Source: Flavobacteriales bacterium
GTDB lineage: Bacteria; Bacteroidota; Bacteroidia; NS11-12g; UBA955
Length of the DNA stretch: 22,061 bases
Reading direction: 5' to 3'
Assembly (NCBI GenBank): GCA_947450405.1
Contig: CANFVI010000010.1
Span: 1-22,061, forward strand
Position 1 is the first letter of the stretch; every line of letters starts with the position of its first letter. Both the position numbers and the translations under genes were made by a program. Below the pieces are notes generated by a model. It saw only the letters and a list, made by a program, of their open reading frames with translations, made no database searches and was not told the origin of the DNA. Of the stretch, positions 8,901 through 16,030 are shown piece after piece.

Positions 8901-9490
8901 TGAAATTCTTATACCAAATGGTTTCGAAAACAAAAGTAAAAGAACTTTCATACGCCATCGAAAATAATGAAAGGTCTGAGTTTAGAATTATGGGCATCAT
9001 CACAAATGCCAGAGAGGTTATTTCTCAGAAAGGGAATCCTTATGGACGATTTGCTGTCCTTGATTATTCTGGAAACATTGAATTAAATGTGTTTTCTAAA
9101 ACGTATATCAACAATAAAAACTTATTATCTAAAGACTATATTGTAGTGATTCATGGAACTACTGAGCCAAATCCAGAAAGAAGCGATGCCAAAGTGAATA
9201 TCATATCAATTTCACTCGCTTCAGACATTGATGAGAAAAAACTTGTGAAAACACTAAAAATAGACATGACCCCCATAGAAGTTGACGGCGGCAAGTATCA
9301 GGTTATCCAACATATTGTTGAACAATACCCTGGCAACTGTTCTGTCCTATTTAATTTTTCAGACATAGAAGAACAAATGAATGTTTCATTAATATCTAAG
9401 TACGGTATTCAATTTGGCATAGAGGTAGAAACCATGCTTAAAGAATTAGATATTGATTATACCCCAATTTTAGATGAGCGCTGGCAGTAA
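5903..9490 (+). CDS. dnaE: DNA polymerase III alpha subunit
   Basis: DnaE is the catalytic subunit of the replicative polymerase. The 1195-residue protein is full length. An N-terminal PHP domain shows HLHVH (H8, H10), TDHG (D41, H42), CEFY (E67) and a later NDSHY, so most metal ligands of the PHP site look retained. The C-family palm has GPGRGSAAGS and PDVDIDF, giving D417 and D419, with a third Asp at D589 in KMDFLGL, matching E. coli D401, D403 and D555. An HhH-like region follows (FGLNAVKGVGEGAV), then an OB-fold at about 1030-1100 and a short C-terminal domain. It is DnaE1-type, not PolC, since no internal exonuclease is inserted. The glycosyltransferase and flavoprotein genes follow with almost no spacing and are likely co-transcribed. 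Confidence 0.98.
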   Translation: MPTFSHLHVHTQYSLLDGAADIKKLMKKAKADGMPAVAITDHGNMFGAFEFYQAAKSEGILPVIGCEFYLVEDRFQKTFGQGKKDKRYHQLLLAKNQKGYENLAKLCSLGYLEGYYSKYPRIDKSLIRQYSEGLICTSCCIGAEIPQAILFKSEEEAEKLFVEWHELFGDDFYVELQRHNLKNIDNTGISQEDINQVLIRFAKKYNVSIIATNDSHYIDESDANAHDILLCINTSEFQSTPKATNEESGKGFRFGFPNEQFFFKTQAEMAELFKDIPEALDNTNKLIDSIVPPQLARDIVLPHYVIPDGFQSQNDYITHLAVEGCKKRYGGSIPGNVEERLNFELNTIRQSGFAGYFLIVQDFTTAARDMGVWVGPGRGSAAGSLVAYCLGITNVDPVKYDLLFERFLNPERVSMPDVDIDFDDMGRDRVIEYVAKKYGERRIAQIVTYGTMAAKSAIRDVGRVLQYPLPQTDRLAKLVPGNLNFKTMLHGDLVELAKDDSKNLKVEELDNIKELQRIYKSNEPAAQVLRDAEKLEGSVRNTGVHACGIIIAPRDIDEVVPVAKSKDSQWMQVQYDVNQIEKAGLLKMDFLGLSTLSIMKDAINLIKETAGVIIDLDSIPLDDLKTYEMFQRGETNGVFQFESPGMQKHMRDLKPTQFGDLIAMNALYRPGPMKYIPDFIDRKHGRKPVEYDLAEMEDNLKETYGITVYQEQVMLLSQKLAGFSKGKADVLRKAMGKKDKKLIDDLKADFMSGAKEKGFADKVLEKIYSDWEEFAQYAFNKSHSTCYAVIAFQTAYLKANYPAQYMAAVLKSNMGDIKKITFYMEECQRMGIKVLGPDLNESKSAFTVTKNNEIRFGLNAVKGVGEGAVLEILQDREKNGPYTSIFDLTSRVNLRAVNKRNLECMAKSGVFDFDTRYHRAQYVLEDNEGRIGIELAIKQGQKIQSDKISGQTSLFGAGLDTTVPQEPRLPHVEPFSLHQELKEEEELVGVFLSKHPLDDMKFLYQMVSKTKVKELSYAIENNERSEFRIMGIITNAREVISQKGNPYGRFAVLDYSGNIELNVFSKTYINNKNLLSKDYIVVIHGTTEPNPERSDAKVNIISISLASDIDEKKLVKTLKIDMTPIEVDGGKYQVIQHIVEQYPGNCSVLFNFSDIEEQMNVSLISKYGIQFGIEVETMLKELDIDYTPILDERWQ

Positions 9491-9491
9491 T

Positions 9492-10367
9492 ATGAAAGTT
9501 TCAGGATTTGCAATTGCCAGAAATGTCGTTCAAGCCGATTATCCATTGAAAGAAGCCATTCATTCAATTTTGCCGCTTTGCGATGAAATTGTTATTGCAG
9601 TGGGTAAAAGCCAGGATAACACGAGATCATATATAGAAAGTTTTAATATCCCTCAATTGCGAATAATTGATACGGTTTGGAACGATAATATCAGAGAAGG
9701 TGGGGCTGTTTTGGCGGATGAAACAAATAAAGCGATTGCCGAAGTTGCCAAAGACAGCGATTGGTTGATTTATATTCAAGCCGATGAATGCATCCATGAA
9801 GATGACCTTCCTAAAATCAGAAAGGCAATGGAAGATAATTTGGATAAGAAGCATGTAGATGGATTGTTATTCGATTATTTGCATTTTTATGGGTCTTATG
9901 AATTCTTGGGGGACTCAAGGCGTTGGTACAAACATGAAATTAGAATTATTCGAAATAACTTAGGAATAAAAAGTTGGAAAGACGCCCAAGGATTCCGAAA
10001 GAAAGATGATACCAAAATAACCGTTGCCAATGCCAATGGCCGCATTTTTCACTACGGTTGGGTAAAACATCCAAAACAACAACAAATTAAGCAAATGCAG
10101 TTTCATCGCTTGTGGCACGACGATGCTTACATGCAGAAAAATGTGAACATTTCAGATGAATTCGATTATTCCAATATCGACTCGTTAATTCCATTTGAAC
10201 AAACTCATCCTGCTGTAATGAAAAATAGGGTTGACAATATTAGTTGGAAATTTGCAATGAATCCTGCTTCTAAGAAATTTGGACTTAAGGCAAAATTGCT
10301 TTATTGGATAGAGAAGAAATTTGGTTGGAGAGTAGGAGAATATAAAAATTATAAATTAGTAAAATAG
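9492..10367 (+). CDS. Family 2 glycosyltransferase
   Basis: A 291-residue cytosolic GT2 protein expected to transfer a sugar from a nucleotide donor; the acceptor is unknown. The N-terminal fold is clear: SGFAIARNV (4-12), PLKEAI, LCDEIVIAVGKSQDNT (29-44) and WLIYIQADE (91-99), where the ADE takes the place of the DxD metal site. HEDD follows shortly after. The C-terminal half, with SRRWYKHEIRIIRN and FHYGWVKHP, resembles a GT2 subgroup in which a short sugar-binding segment follows the core. No membrane helices are seen. I chose the ATG at 9492, one base after the dnaE stop, because homologues begin at M-K-x-S-G-F; an in-frame ATG at 9474 inside dnaE would add six residues. No sugar-biosynthesis or capsule genes are nearby, so its pathway is open. 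Confidence 0.88.
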   Translation: MKVSGFAIARNVVQADYPLKEAIHSILPLCDEIVIAVGKSQDNTRSYIESFNIPQLRIIDTVWNDNIREGGAVLADETNKAIAEVAKDSDWLIYIQADECIHEDDLPKIRKAMEDNLDKKHVDGLLFDYLHFYGSYEFLGDSRRWYKHEIRIIRNNLGIKSWKDAQGFRKKDDTKITVANANGRIFHYGWVKHPKQQQIKQMQFHRLWHDDAYMQKNVNISDEFDYSNIDSLIPFEQTHPAVMKNRVDNISWKFAMNPASKKFGLKAKLLYWIEKKFGWRVGEYKNYKLVK

Positions 10368-11600
10368 ATGATTGATGTAGCCATAATTGGTGGGGGAGCA
10401 GCGGGTTTTTTTGCGGCTATTAATATAAAAATGAATTGTCCAACCGCGAAAGTGGTGATTTTAGAAAAGACAATGAAAACACTTTCTAAAGTAAAGGTTA
10501 GTGGTGGTGGTCGTTGTAATGTTACGCATAATTGTGAGTCATATTCAGAATTAGCAAATAATTATCCGAGGGGTGGTAAATTTCTAAAACCTTTATTTAA
10601 AGAATTCGGTGTGCCGGAAACAATAAATTGGTTTGAAAACAATGGAGTAAAATTAATAACTGAATCTGATGGCAGAATGTTTCCAATTTCAAACACGTCT
10701 GAAACAATTGTGAATTTATTCGAAAGCAAAGCAAAATCCTTGAACATTGATATTGATTTAAAATCATTGGTTACCGAAGTAGTGGCAGAAGAAGATGGAT
10801 CTTGTAAAATTCAGTTGCAAGATATTGCTCATCCCATTCATGCCAAATTTTTAATTTTAGCCGCTGGGGGGATGAATAAAAACGATTCAGGTAATTTTCT
10901 TAAGAATTTCAATATTTCAACCGTAAATGGAGTGCCTTCGTTGTTTACATTTAATATAAGGAATGAGGAGCTTGCAACTTTAGCCGGTGTGTCAGTTGAA
11001 CATGGCAAAATTAAAATTGCCGGATTGAAACAACCATATTATGGTCCGATTTTAATTACCCATTGGGGTTTAAGTGGCCCAGCAGTATTGAAAAGCAGTG
11101 CATGGTATGCCCGCGATTTGTTTGAAAAACTCTATCAATTTGATTGCCTAGTTTCTTGGTTATCAATTGATTCAGAGGCAGAAGCATTGTCGGCATTAGA
11201 AAATATTTTCTTAGAAAACCCAAAAAAACAATTAAATAATTTACATGTATTGGATTTGCCAAATAGGCTTTGGCAATACATTTTATTTATGGCCAAAGTT
11301 GATCCTGTTAAACGCTGTATGGAAACAAAAAAGGTAGAAATAAATAGAATTTTGGAGAATTTAATTCGAATGCCATTCTCAATTTCAGGTAAAACTACTT
11401 TTAAAGAAGAATTTGTGACTGCTGGTGGTATCAATTTAAACGAACTGAATCAAAGCGACATGAGTTTAAAAAACTATCCAAATATTTACGCAATTGGCGA
11501 AATGATTGACGTTGATGGCGTAACTGGTGGATTTAATTTTCAAGCTGCATGGACAACTGCGTGGTTTGCAGCACAATCAATATCGAGGAAGATAATATAG
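10368..11600 (+). CDS. HI0933/YhiN family FAD-dependent flavoprotein
   Basis: A 410-residue member of the HI0933-like (YhiN/BaiN) flavoprotein family. These bind FAD and probably NAD(P)H; most members have no proven substrate, and the bile-acid enzyme BaiN is one characterised relative. The N-terminal dinucleotide motif IIGGGAAG (6-13) ends at E33, followed by the family signature KVSGGGRCNVTH (43-54). FVTAGGINL and, near the C-terminus, YAIGEMIDVDGVTGGFNFQ are also family hallmarks that close the FAD site. The ATG follows the glycosyltransferase TAG with no gap, so it is the last gene of the dnaE group. It converges with the response regulator gene, whose stop lies one base beyond, leaving no room for a separate terminator. 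The electron acceptor and substrate cannot be read from the sequence. Confidence 0.93.
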   Translation: MIDVAIIGGGAAGFFAAINIKMNCPTAKVVILEKTMKTLSKVKVSGGGRCNVTHNCESYSELANNYPRGGKFLKPLFKEFGVPETINWFENNGVKLITESDGRMFPISNTSETIVNLFESKAKSLNIDIDLKSLVTEVVAEEDGSCKIQLQDIAHPIHAKFLILAAGGMNKNDSGNFLKNFNISTVNGVPSLFTFNIRNEELATLAGVSVEHGKIKIAGLKQPYYGPILITHWGLSGPAVLKSSAWYARDLFEKLYQFDCLVSWLSIDSEAEALSALENIFLENPKKQLNNLHVLDLPNRLWQYILFMAKVDPVKRCMETKKVEINRILENLIRMPFSISGKTTFKEEFVTAGGINLNELNQSDMSLKNYPNIYAIGEMIDVDGVTGGFNFQAAWTTAWFAAQSISRKII

Positions 11601-11601
11601 A

Positions 11602-12303
11602 TTAATTCCCTGTTTCTGTAAATTTATAACCAACTCCTCTAAGTGATAAGAAATAGAAGGGATTCTTGGCATCTGCTTCAAAATATTTTCTAAATGCCAA
11701 TATGAAATTGTCAATGGTTCTTGTACTAGGAAATACAGTATATCCCCAAACAGTTTTTAAAATTTCTTCTCTCGTAACTACTTGGTTTTTCTTTTCAATT
11801 AACAATTTTAATAACTGAGCTTCTTTTTTTGTTAGTTTAAATTCTCCTTCAACTCCAATGGCTTTAAATGAATTAAAGTCAATGTAATTTCCTCCAAACG
11901 TATATTCAGTAAGAGTTAATCTAGGCAAATGTTGTTGGGTTCTTCGTATTAATTTCTGAACCCTCAATAAAAGTTCTTCTAATTCAAATGGTTTACTCAT
12001 GTAATCATCGGCTCCAGAGCGCAAACCGTTGATTCTATCTCTACTACTATTGCTCGCAGATAGAATCATAATGGGAATATCATTGTTTGTTAAACGGATA
12101 TGTTGCGTTGCCGTAATGCCATCCATACTGGGCATCATGATATCCATTATTACCAGATCAAAACTTTCTGTCTTTAACTTCTGTATGGCAATTGCACCAT
12201 GCGGGGCAATTAATACTTTGTAACCTTCAATTTCTAAATTGATCCGAATTAATTCGGCTAAGTCAATTTCGTCTTCTACAAGCAATATCCTGTAATTCTT
12301 CAT
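11602..12303 (-). CDS. OmpR-family response regulator (RprY-like)
   Basis: A 233-residue DNA-binding response regulator. The receiver domain (1-120) has the acidic pair E10/D11, the phosphoacceptor D54 in VIMDIMMP, S82 at the Thr/Ser switch position and K104 in SKPF. The C-terminal winged helix (about 133-230) has FKLTKKEAQLL, REEILKTVWG and the closing RGVGYKF, typical of the OmpR/PhoB type. Its ATG overlaps the stop of the upstream histidine kinase as ATGA (12300-12303), so the two form a cognate pair with coupled translation, kinase first, as in the RprX/RprY arrangement of Bacteroides; the symbol is withheld because orthology is not shown. Nothing in the sequence reveals its target genes. 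Confidence 0.95.
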   Translation of the reverse strand: MKNYRILLVEDEIDLAELIRINLEIEGYKVLIAPHGAIAIQKLKTESFDLVIMDIMMPSMDGITATQHIRLTNNDIPIMILSASNSSRDRINGLRSGADDYMSKPFELEELLLRVQKLIRRTQQHLPRLTLTEYTFGGNYIDFNSFKAIGVEGEFKLTKKEAQLLKLLIEKKNQVVTREEILKTVWGYTVFPSTRTIDNFILAFRKYFEADAKNPFYFLSLRGVGYKFTETGN

Positions 12304-13478
12304 TCCAATAAGCTGTCTTTTGCTGAAAATGCGAGTATAAATTTAGAACCTTTCGGAATGTTATTTTCTACAGTTACTTTGCCACCATGTATTTCAGTGA
12401 TCTTTTTTACTAAGAATAATCCCAATCCCGAACCTGGAGTAGTTCTGGTTTTCTCTTCTCCAACTCTATAAAATTTCTTAAATATATTTTTCTTTTCAAC
12501 TTCCGAAATGCCAATGCCTTCGTCGGTAAAAGTTAAAATAAAATGGGTGTCATTAATATGTGATTCAATATTGATATTTCCCTCTCCCTCAGAATATTTG
12601 ATCGCATTTGTTACCAAATTTCGAAAGACCGTGGAAAGCATTTGTTCATCGGCATAAAATTGTAAATTACTAGGGATTTGAATATTTAATCTTTGGGTAT
12701 CTTCAATTTTTAATTCCATGTTTTTTAGAACTCCGTTTAGAAAATCATTCAATTGAATCCAAACCTTTTGAGGTTCGGTGAATTTGTTTTCAAAACGGGT
12801 AGCCATGAGAATTTGTTCAACCAAAATCGATAATCTTGATATATTAGATTGCGCCATTACAACCATTTTCGACACAATGTCTGAATCAGGCCGTTTGGTA
12901 GCAGTTTGAAGCGCCAATTTTGCCGCGGCTATGGGTGTTTTTAGTTCATGTGTAACTGCAAGCAAAAAATTATTTTGCTGTTGATTTAGCCTAACTACAC
13001 GATCTAAGTATACAAACATGGCGATCCCTATTAAAATTGTGATGAATCCCATTGTCATTCCTTCCAAAATCCAAGCTCTTTTTTTGCATGCTAACTTTTG
13101 GAGAAGTTTCACAGAAATGTCATCTTTGTGCAATAGACGTAACTCGAATCGATTAAGTTGCCTATTGAATATATATTGAATTTGAAAGTTTACTTTTTCC
13201 TTTATAAAATTCAATTTCAATTGATTTGTATCTACGTTAAACAATTGATTTTTAAACACAAAGGAGAAGGAACTCGAAGTGTTAATTTGATCTGTTATTT
13301 TTGATTTTAAAATGCAATTTTCAGATAAAACTTCATGTAATCTTACTATTTCTAATTCTTTTTTATAGTCATTTTCCTGTAATCTGGTTAACGCAATTGT
13401 CCACCAAAATAACGCACTCAGCATATAAGCAATAGTGAAAAAGATTACCAGAATTAATTTGAATCTATTTTTTGCCAT
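12300..13478 (-). CDS. Membrane sensor histidine kinase (RprX-like)
   Basis: A 392-residue inner-membrane kinase that partners the response regulator encoded next to it. TM1 is at about 8-30 and TM2 at about 136-158, enclosing a periplasmic sensor region of about 105 residues with no recognisable domain. The cytosolic part has HisKA with H177 in AVTHELKTP, then HATPase_c with the N box (N287, N291 in FRNLVTNAIK), G1 DEGIG (319-323), the F box FKKFYRVG and G2 GSGLG (349-353). All catalytic elements are intact, and no HAMP domain is evident between TM2 and HisKA. The start is divergent from the GlcD-like gene across 51 bases. The ligand is unknown. Confidence 0.95.
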   Translation of the reverse strand: MAKNRFKLILVIFFTIAYMLSALFWWTIALTRLQENDYKKELEIVRLHEVLSENCILKSKITDQINTSSSFSFVFKNQLFNVDTNQLKLNFIKEKVNFQIQYIFNRQLNRFELRLLHKDDISVKLLQKLACKKRAWILEGMTMGFITILIGIAMFVYLDRVVRLNQQQNNFLLAVTHELKTPIAAAKLALQTATKRPDSDIVSKMVVMAQSNISRLSILVEQILMATRFENKFTEPQKVWIQLNDFLNGVLKNMELKIEDTQRLNIQIPSNLQFYADEQMLSTVFRNLVTNAIKYSEGEGNINIESHINDTHFILTFTDEGIGISEVEKKNIFKKFYRVGEEKTRTTPGSGLGLFLVKKITEIHGGKVTVENNIPKGSKFILAFSAKDSLLE

Positions 13479-13503
13479 TTTAGGAGAATGAACCGCAGAT
13501 AAT

Positions 13504-13511
13504 TACTTTTG
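13504..13511 (+). promoter_or_regulatory. Candidate -7 box for the GlcD-like gene
   Basis: TACTTTTG matches TAnnTTTG exactly and ends 18 bases before the ATG at 13530, giving a leader of about a dozen bases. The -33 region has only TTT near the right distance. The box also contains the TTG that would otherwise extend the reading frame upstream, which supports the ATG as the true start. Confidence 0.4.
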
Positions 13512-13529
13512 CATGAAACCCACAATACC

Positions 13530-14930
13530 ATGAATGCAGAATTTATTTCACGCTTAAAAACAATCCTCGGTGAGGCAAATGTAACGCAAAATGTCACAGA
13601 ATTGCAAGAAGTTGCTCATGATTATACGGAGGATCTACATTTTATGCCTGAAATTCTTTCATTTCCGGAAAATACTGAGCAAGTTTCTCTTACGCTAAAG
13701 TTATGCGCCGAATTCAATATTCCCGTTTATACCAGAGGTGCGGGAACCGGCCTTTCGGGTGCTTGTTTGCCCGTGAATGGTGGTTTGGTTTTGAGTACCA
13801 AAAAAATGAATCGCATCCTTCATATTGATACTCAAAATATGATGGCAACCGTTGAGCCGGGTGTAATTAATTTTCATTTGAAACAAGCGTTGGAAGAATT
13901 TGGTTTAACCTATCCTCCGGATCCTGCAAGTTTTGGTTCAAGTACAATTGGCGGAAATGTAGCACATGGAGCCGGTGGTCCCAAAGCTGTAAAATATGGA
14001 ACAACCCGAGACTATATATTAAACTTAGAAGTGGTTTTGCCAACAGGTGAAATTATTTGGACAGGTGCTAACACATTGAAAAATGCTACCGGATTTTCTT
14101 TAACCCATTTATTTATTGGTAGTGAGGGATTGTTAGGTGTAATTACAAAAATAGTTGTCAAAATTGTTCCTAAACCCGCCCATGAATTATTGATGTTGGC
14201 CATGTTTGAAAATGCCAAAGACGCTGCAATTGCCGTAAATAAAGTATTATTGAGTGGGATTTTACCAACAGGTTTAGAATTAATGGAAGTAAGCGGTGTT
14301 GAAATTTCAGCGAAAGCCACCCAAACAAGTTTTCCTATTCCTGAAAATGTGCAATTTTATTTAATGGTAATATTAGATGGAATGGATTATGATTTATTAA
14401 TGACAGATGCTGAAAATATTTTTCCAATATTAGAAGAGGCTGGTGCATTTGAAGTACTAATGCCAAATAATGCCGAAATGGCCGAGAACTGGTGGAAAGT
14501 AAGACGGTCAATTGGTGAAACAGTGAAGCAGCAAAGTATTTATAAAGAAGAAGATACAGTTGTGCCAAGGGCTACTTTGCCGGAATTATTAACCGGTGTA
14601 AAAGAAATTGGTCAGAAGTATAATTTTAGAACCGTATGTTATGGACATGCCGGAGATGGTAACTTGCATGTGAATATTTTGAAAGATAACTTAACCAATG
14701 AGGAATGGGAAACAGAAATCCCCAAAGGCATCATTGAAATCTTTGAACTCTGTAAAAAATTAGGTGGAACAATTAGCGGGGAACATGGGGTAGGACTAGT
14801 TCAAAAACCTTATTTAGATGTGGTTTTTGATAGCACACATTGGATGTTGATGAAAGGAATTAAAACACTATTTGATCCGCAGAATATTTTAAATCCTGGA
14901 AAATGGGTAGAATCATCCCAGCCAATGTAA
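13530..14930 (+). CDS. glcD: FAD-binding 2-hydroxyacid dehydrogenase (GlcD / D-lactate dehydrogenase type)
   Basis: A 466-residue flavoenzyme of the VAO superfamily that oxidises an alpha-hydroxyacid such as D-lactate or glycolate. The N-terminal FAD_binding_4 domain shows RGAGTGLSGA (69-78), DPASFGSSTIGGNVAHGAGG (131-150) and KYGTTRDYI. The C-terminal FAD-oxidase_C domain has YGHAGDGNLHVN (371-382), with H373 and H380 as likely metal ligands, and SGEHGVG (416-422). Sequence alone does not decide between D-lactate and glycolate; glcD is used in the broad annotation sense. No glcE or glcF partner lies nearby, which favours a stand-alone dehydrogenase. The frame is open to a TTG at 13509, but that lies inside the promoter box, so the ATG at 13530 is preferred. 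Its 3' end overlaps the convergent ABM gene by 18 bases. Confidence 0.9.
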   Translation: MNAEFISRLKTILGEANVTQNVTELQEVAHDYTEDLHFMPEILSFPENTEQVSLTLKLCAEFNIPVYTRGAGTGLSGACLPVNGGLVLSTKKMNRILHIDTQNMMATVEPGVINFHLKQALEEFGLTYPPDPASFGSSTIGGNVAHGAGGPKAVKYGTTRDYILNLEVVLPTGEIIWTGANTLKNATGFSLTHLFIGSEGLLGVITKIVVKIVPKPAHELLMLAMFENAKDAAIAVNKVLLSGILPTGLELMEVSGVEISAKATQTSFPIPENVQFYLMVILDGMDYDLLMTDAENIFPILEEAGAFEVLMPNNAEMAENWWKVRRSIGETVKQQSIYKEEDTVVPRATLPELLTGVKEIGQKYNFRTVCYGHAGDGNLHVNILKDNLTNEEWETEIPKGIIEIFELCKKLGGTISGEHGVGLVQKPYLDVVFDSTHWMLMKGIKTLFDPQNILNPGKWVESSQPM

Positions 14931-15212
14931 CAACTTATAAGATTTGGCAAATGCCTTTTCTTTGAAGTGAATTTTGGTATTTGCCCATGTTTTTGAAAAT
15001 AGTTCACTGTTTCTATAGTTTTCTAAAGCAGATTCACTTTCCCAAATACTGGAAGTGCAAATTACCCATGGCTCATTGATGTCGTTGATCAATTGAAGCG
15101 ACAAACAACCTGGAAAATTGCGAATGTGTTCCTTAGAATTTTCAAAAACTTCTAAAAAAGGTTTTATCCCTTCTTCCTTAAAGGTCATTTTTACGTAACG
15201 GTGTATTTTCAT
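14913..15212 (-). CDS. ABM-domain protein (antibiotic biosynthesis monooxygenase-like)
   Basis: A 99-residue cytosolic protein with the dimeric alpha/beta-barrel ABM pattern: an N-terminal strand MKIHRYVKMTF, a helix of about residues 15-32, FPGCLSLQLI, then WVICTSSIWESESALENYRNS, which corresponds to the strand-helix W-xs-xx-A-xx-YxxS seen in YgiN-like proteins. Despite the family name, most members have no proven monooxygenase activity; some degrade haem or oxidise quinols. Haem-binding residues cannot be confirmed here. The start overlaps the stop of the upstream SAM hydroxide adenosyltransferase-like gene as ATGA (15209-15212), so the two are co-translated. The last 18 bases run antisense to the end of the GlcD-like gene. 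The functional link within the pair is unknown. Confidence 0.8.
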   Translation of the reverse strand: MKIHRYVKMTFKEEGIKPFLEVFENSKEHIRNFPGCLSLQLINDINEPWVICTSSIWESESALENYRNSELFSKTWANTKIHFKEKAFAKSYKLLHWLG

Positions 15213-16003
15213 TCAAAAAATTCTAATATGGCAAATGAATCTGTAATCAATCCAAATAAATCGGCTGCATTTCCAGCATTTTGCGCAACCTGCAAAATAT
15301 TTCCATAGGTAAATAAACAAAGTGCTTCACCTTCTGGAACATCATCGTAATCGTCGTAAACACGGTTTAATTTGAATGTATGATTCCGTAAAATGAAATT
15401 TCTATTCTTTCGAAGCAATTCGAAATTGGCTTTATCCAAATTAAAAAATGCATTTCCGTTATTGTCATTGTACAAAACAGTTAGTCTAACAATGTTGCCA
15501 TTCATTGTAGGTTGCATCATATTTGATTTAACCATTATGGTTTTTTCCTTAAATATATTTTCTAGGTCAAAATTTCCATCAATGGCCATTTTAATTCCAG
15601 GTAAATAAACTTCTGTGAGTGAGTTGTTTGTGAATTTGTCCACAGGAAGAATGAACGATTTATGTAATTCATTGCCCATGGTCAAGTGCAAAAATCCATT
15701 GTCGGGTCCAACTAAGTATTGGTCGTTTATTTGGGTAATTACAAATCGTTTCGTCTGAGAACTATGGAAAGATAAATGACAAATATGTATGGTGTTAGGT
15801 GGGAATTGGTCAATAAATTGTTTTAAATAAATGGATTGAGCTTGAATATTGCCTTTTTTTAATTTTGAGGGACTCAAAATCATTCTGGCATTAGGAAAAG
15901 CTGCATAAATTTTGGCCTGACCTAAAGTGAAATCTATAGATTCAGTGCCAAAATCAACCCAATAATGGATAAGATGATTATTATTCGCAGCAAAGGATTG
16001 CAT
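15209..16003 (-). CDS. Divergent SAM hydroxide adenosyltransferase-like protein (DUF62 family)
   Basis: A 264-residue relative of the DUF62 enzymes, which split S-adenosylmethionine into adenosine and methionine using hydroxide, and of the fluorinase and chlorinase. Support is spread along the protein: WVDFGTESIDF (15-25), FPPNTIHICHLS (67-78), YLVGPDNGFLHL (97-108), NDNNGNAFFNL (179-189), DVPEGEALCLF (221-231) and the C-terminal GNILQVAQNAGNAADLFGL (234-252). The N-terminal half is eroded: the usual DFGxxDxYVGxMKG, DISH and VDPGVGxxR motifs are replaced by DFGTESIDFTLGQAK, LSPSKL and CHLSFHSSQTKR. Catalytic residues may therefore be lost or relocated. In Bacteroidota this family often neighbours phoH and purC, as it does here. 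It is read divergently from phoH across only 27 bases and precedes the ABM gene. Confidence 0.8.
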   Translation of the reverse strand: MQSFAANNNHLIHYWVDFGTESIDFTLGQAKIYAAFPNARMILSPSKLKKGNIQAQSIYLKQFIDQFPPNTIHICHLSFHSSQTKRFVITQINDQYLVGPDNGFLHLTMGNELHKSFILPVDKFTNNSLTEVYLPGIKMAIDGNFDLENIFKEKTIMVKSNMMQPTMNGNIVRLTVLYNDNNGNAFFNLDKANFELLRKNRNFILRNHTFKLNRVYDDYDDVPEGEALCLFTYGNILQVAQNAGNAADLFGLITDSFAILEFFE

Positions 16004-16030
16004 ATATTTGTAAAAATATAAAAAATACGA

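Noticed and set aside
9474..9491. Earlier ATG of the glycosyltransferase inside dnaE
   Set aside because: The added MSAGSN is not part of the family N-terminus, which begins at M-K-x-S-G-F; it cannot be fully excluded.
13480..13500. AGGAGA followed by ATG and a four-codon frame upstream of the GlcD-like gene
   Set aside because: It lies upstream of the candidate transcription start and in a phylum that makes little use of Shine-Dalgarno sites, so it is probably chance.
13509..13529. TTG start for the GlcD-like gene seven codons upstream
   Set aside because: The TTG lies within the TACTTTTG promoter box, and family N-termini fit the ATG at 13530.
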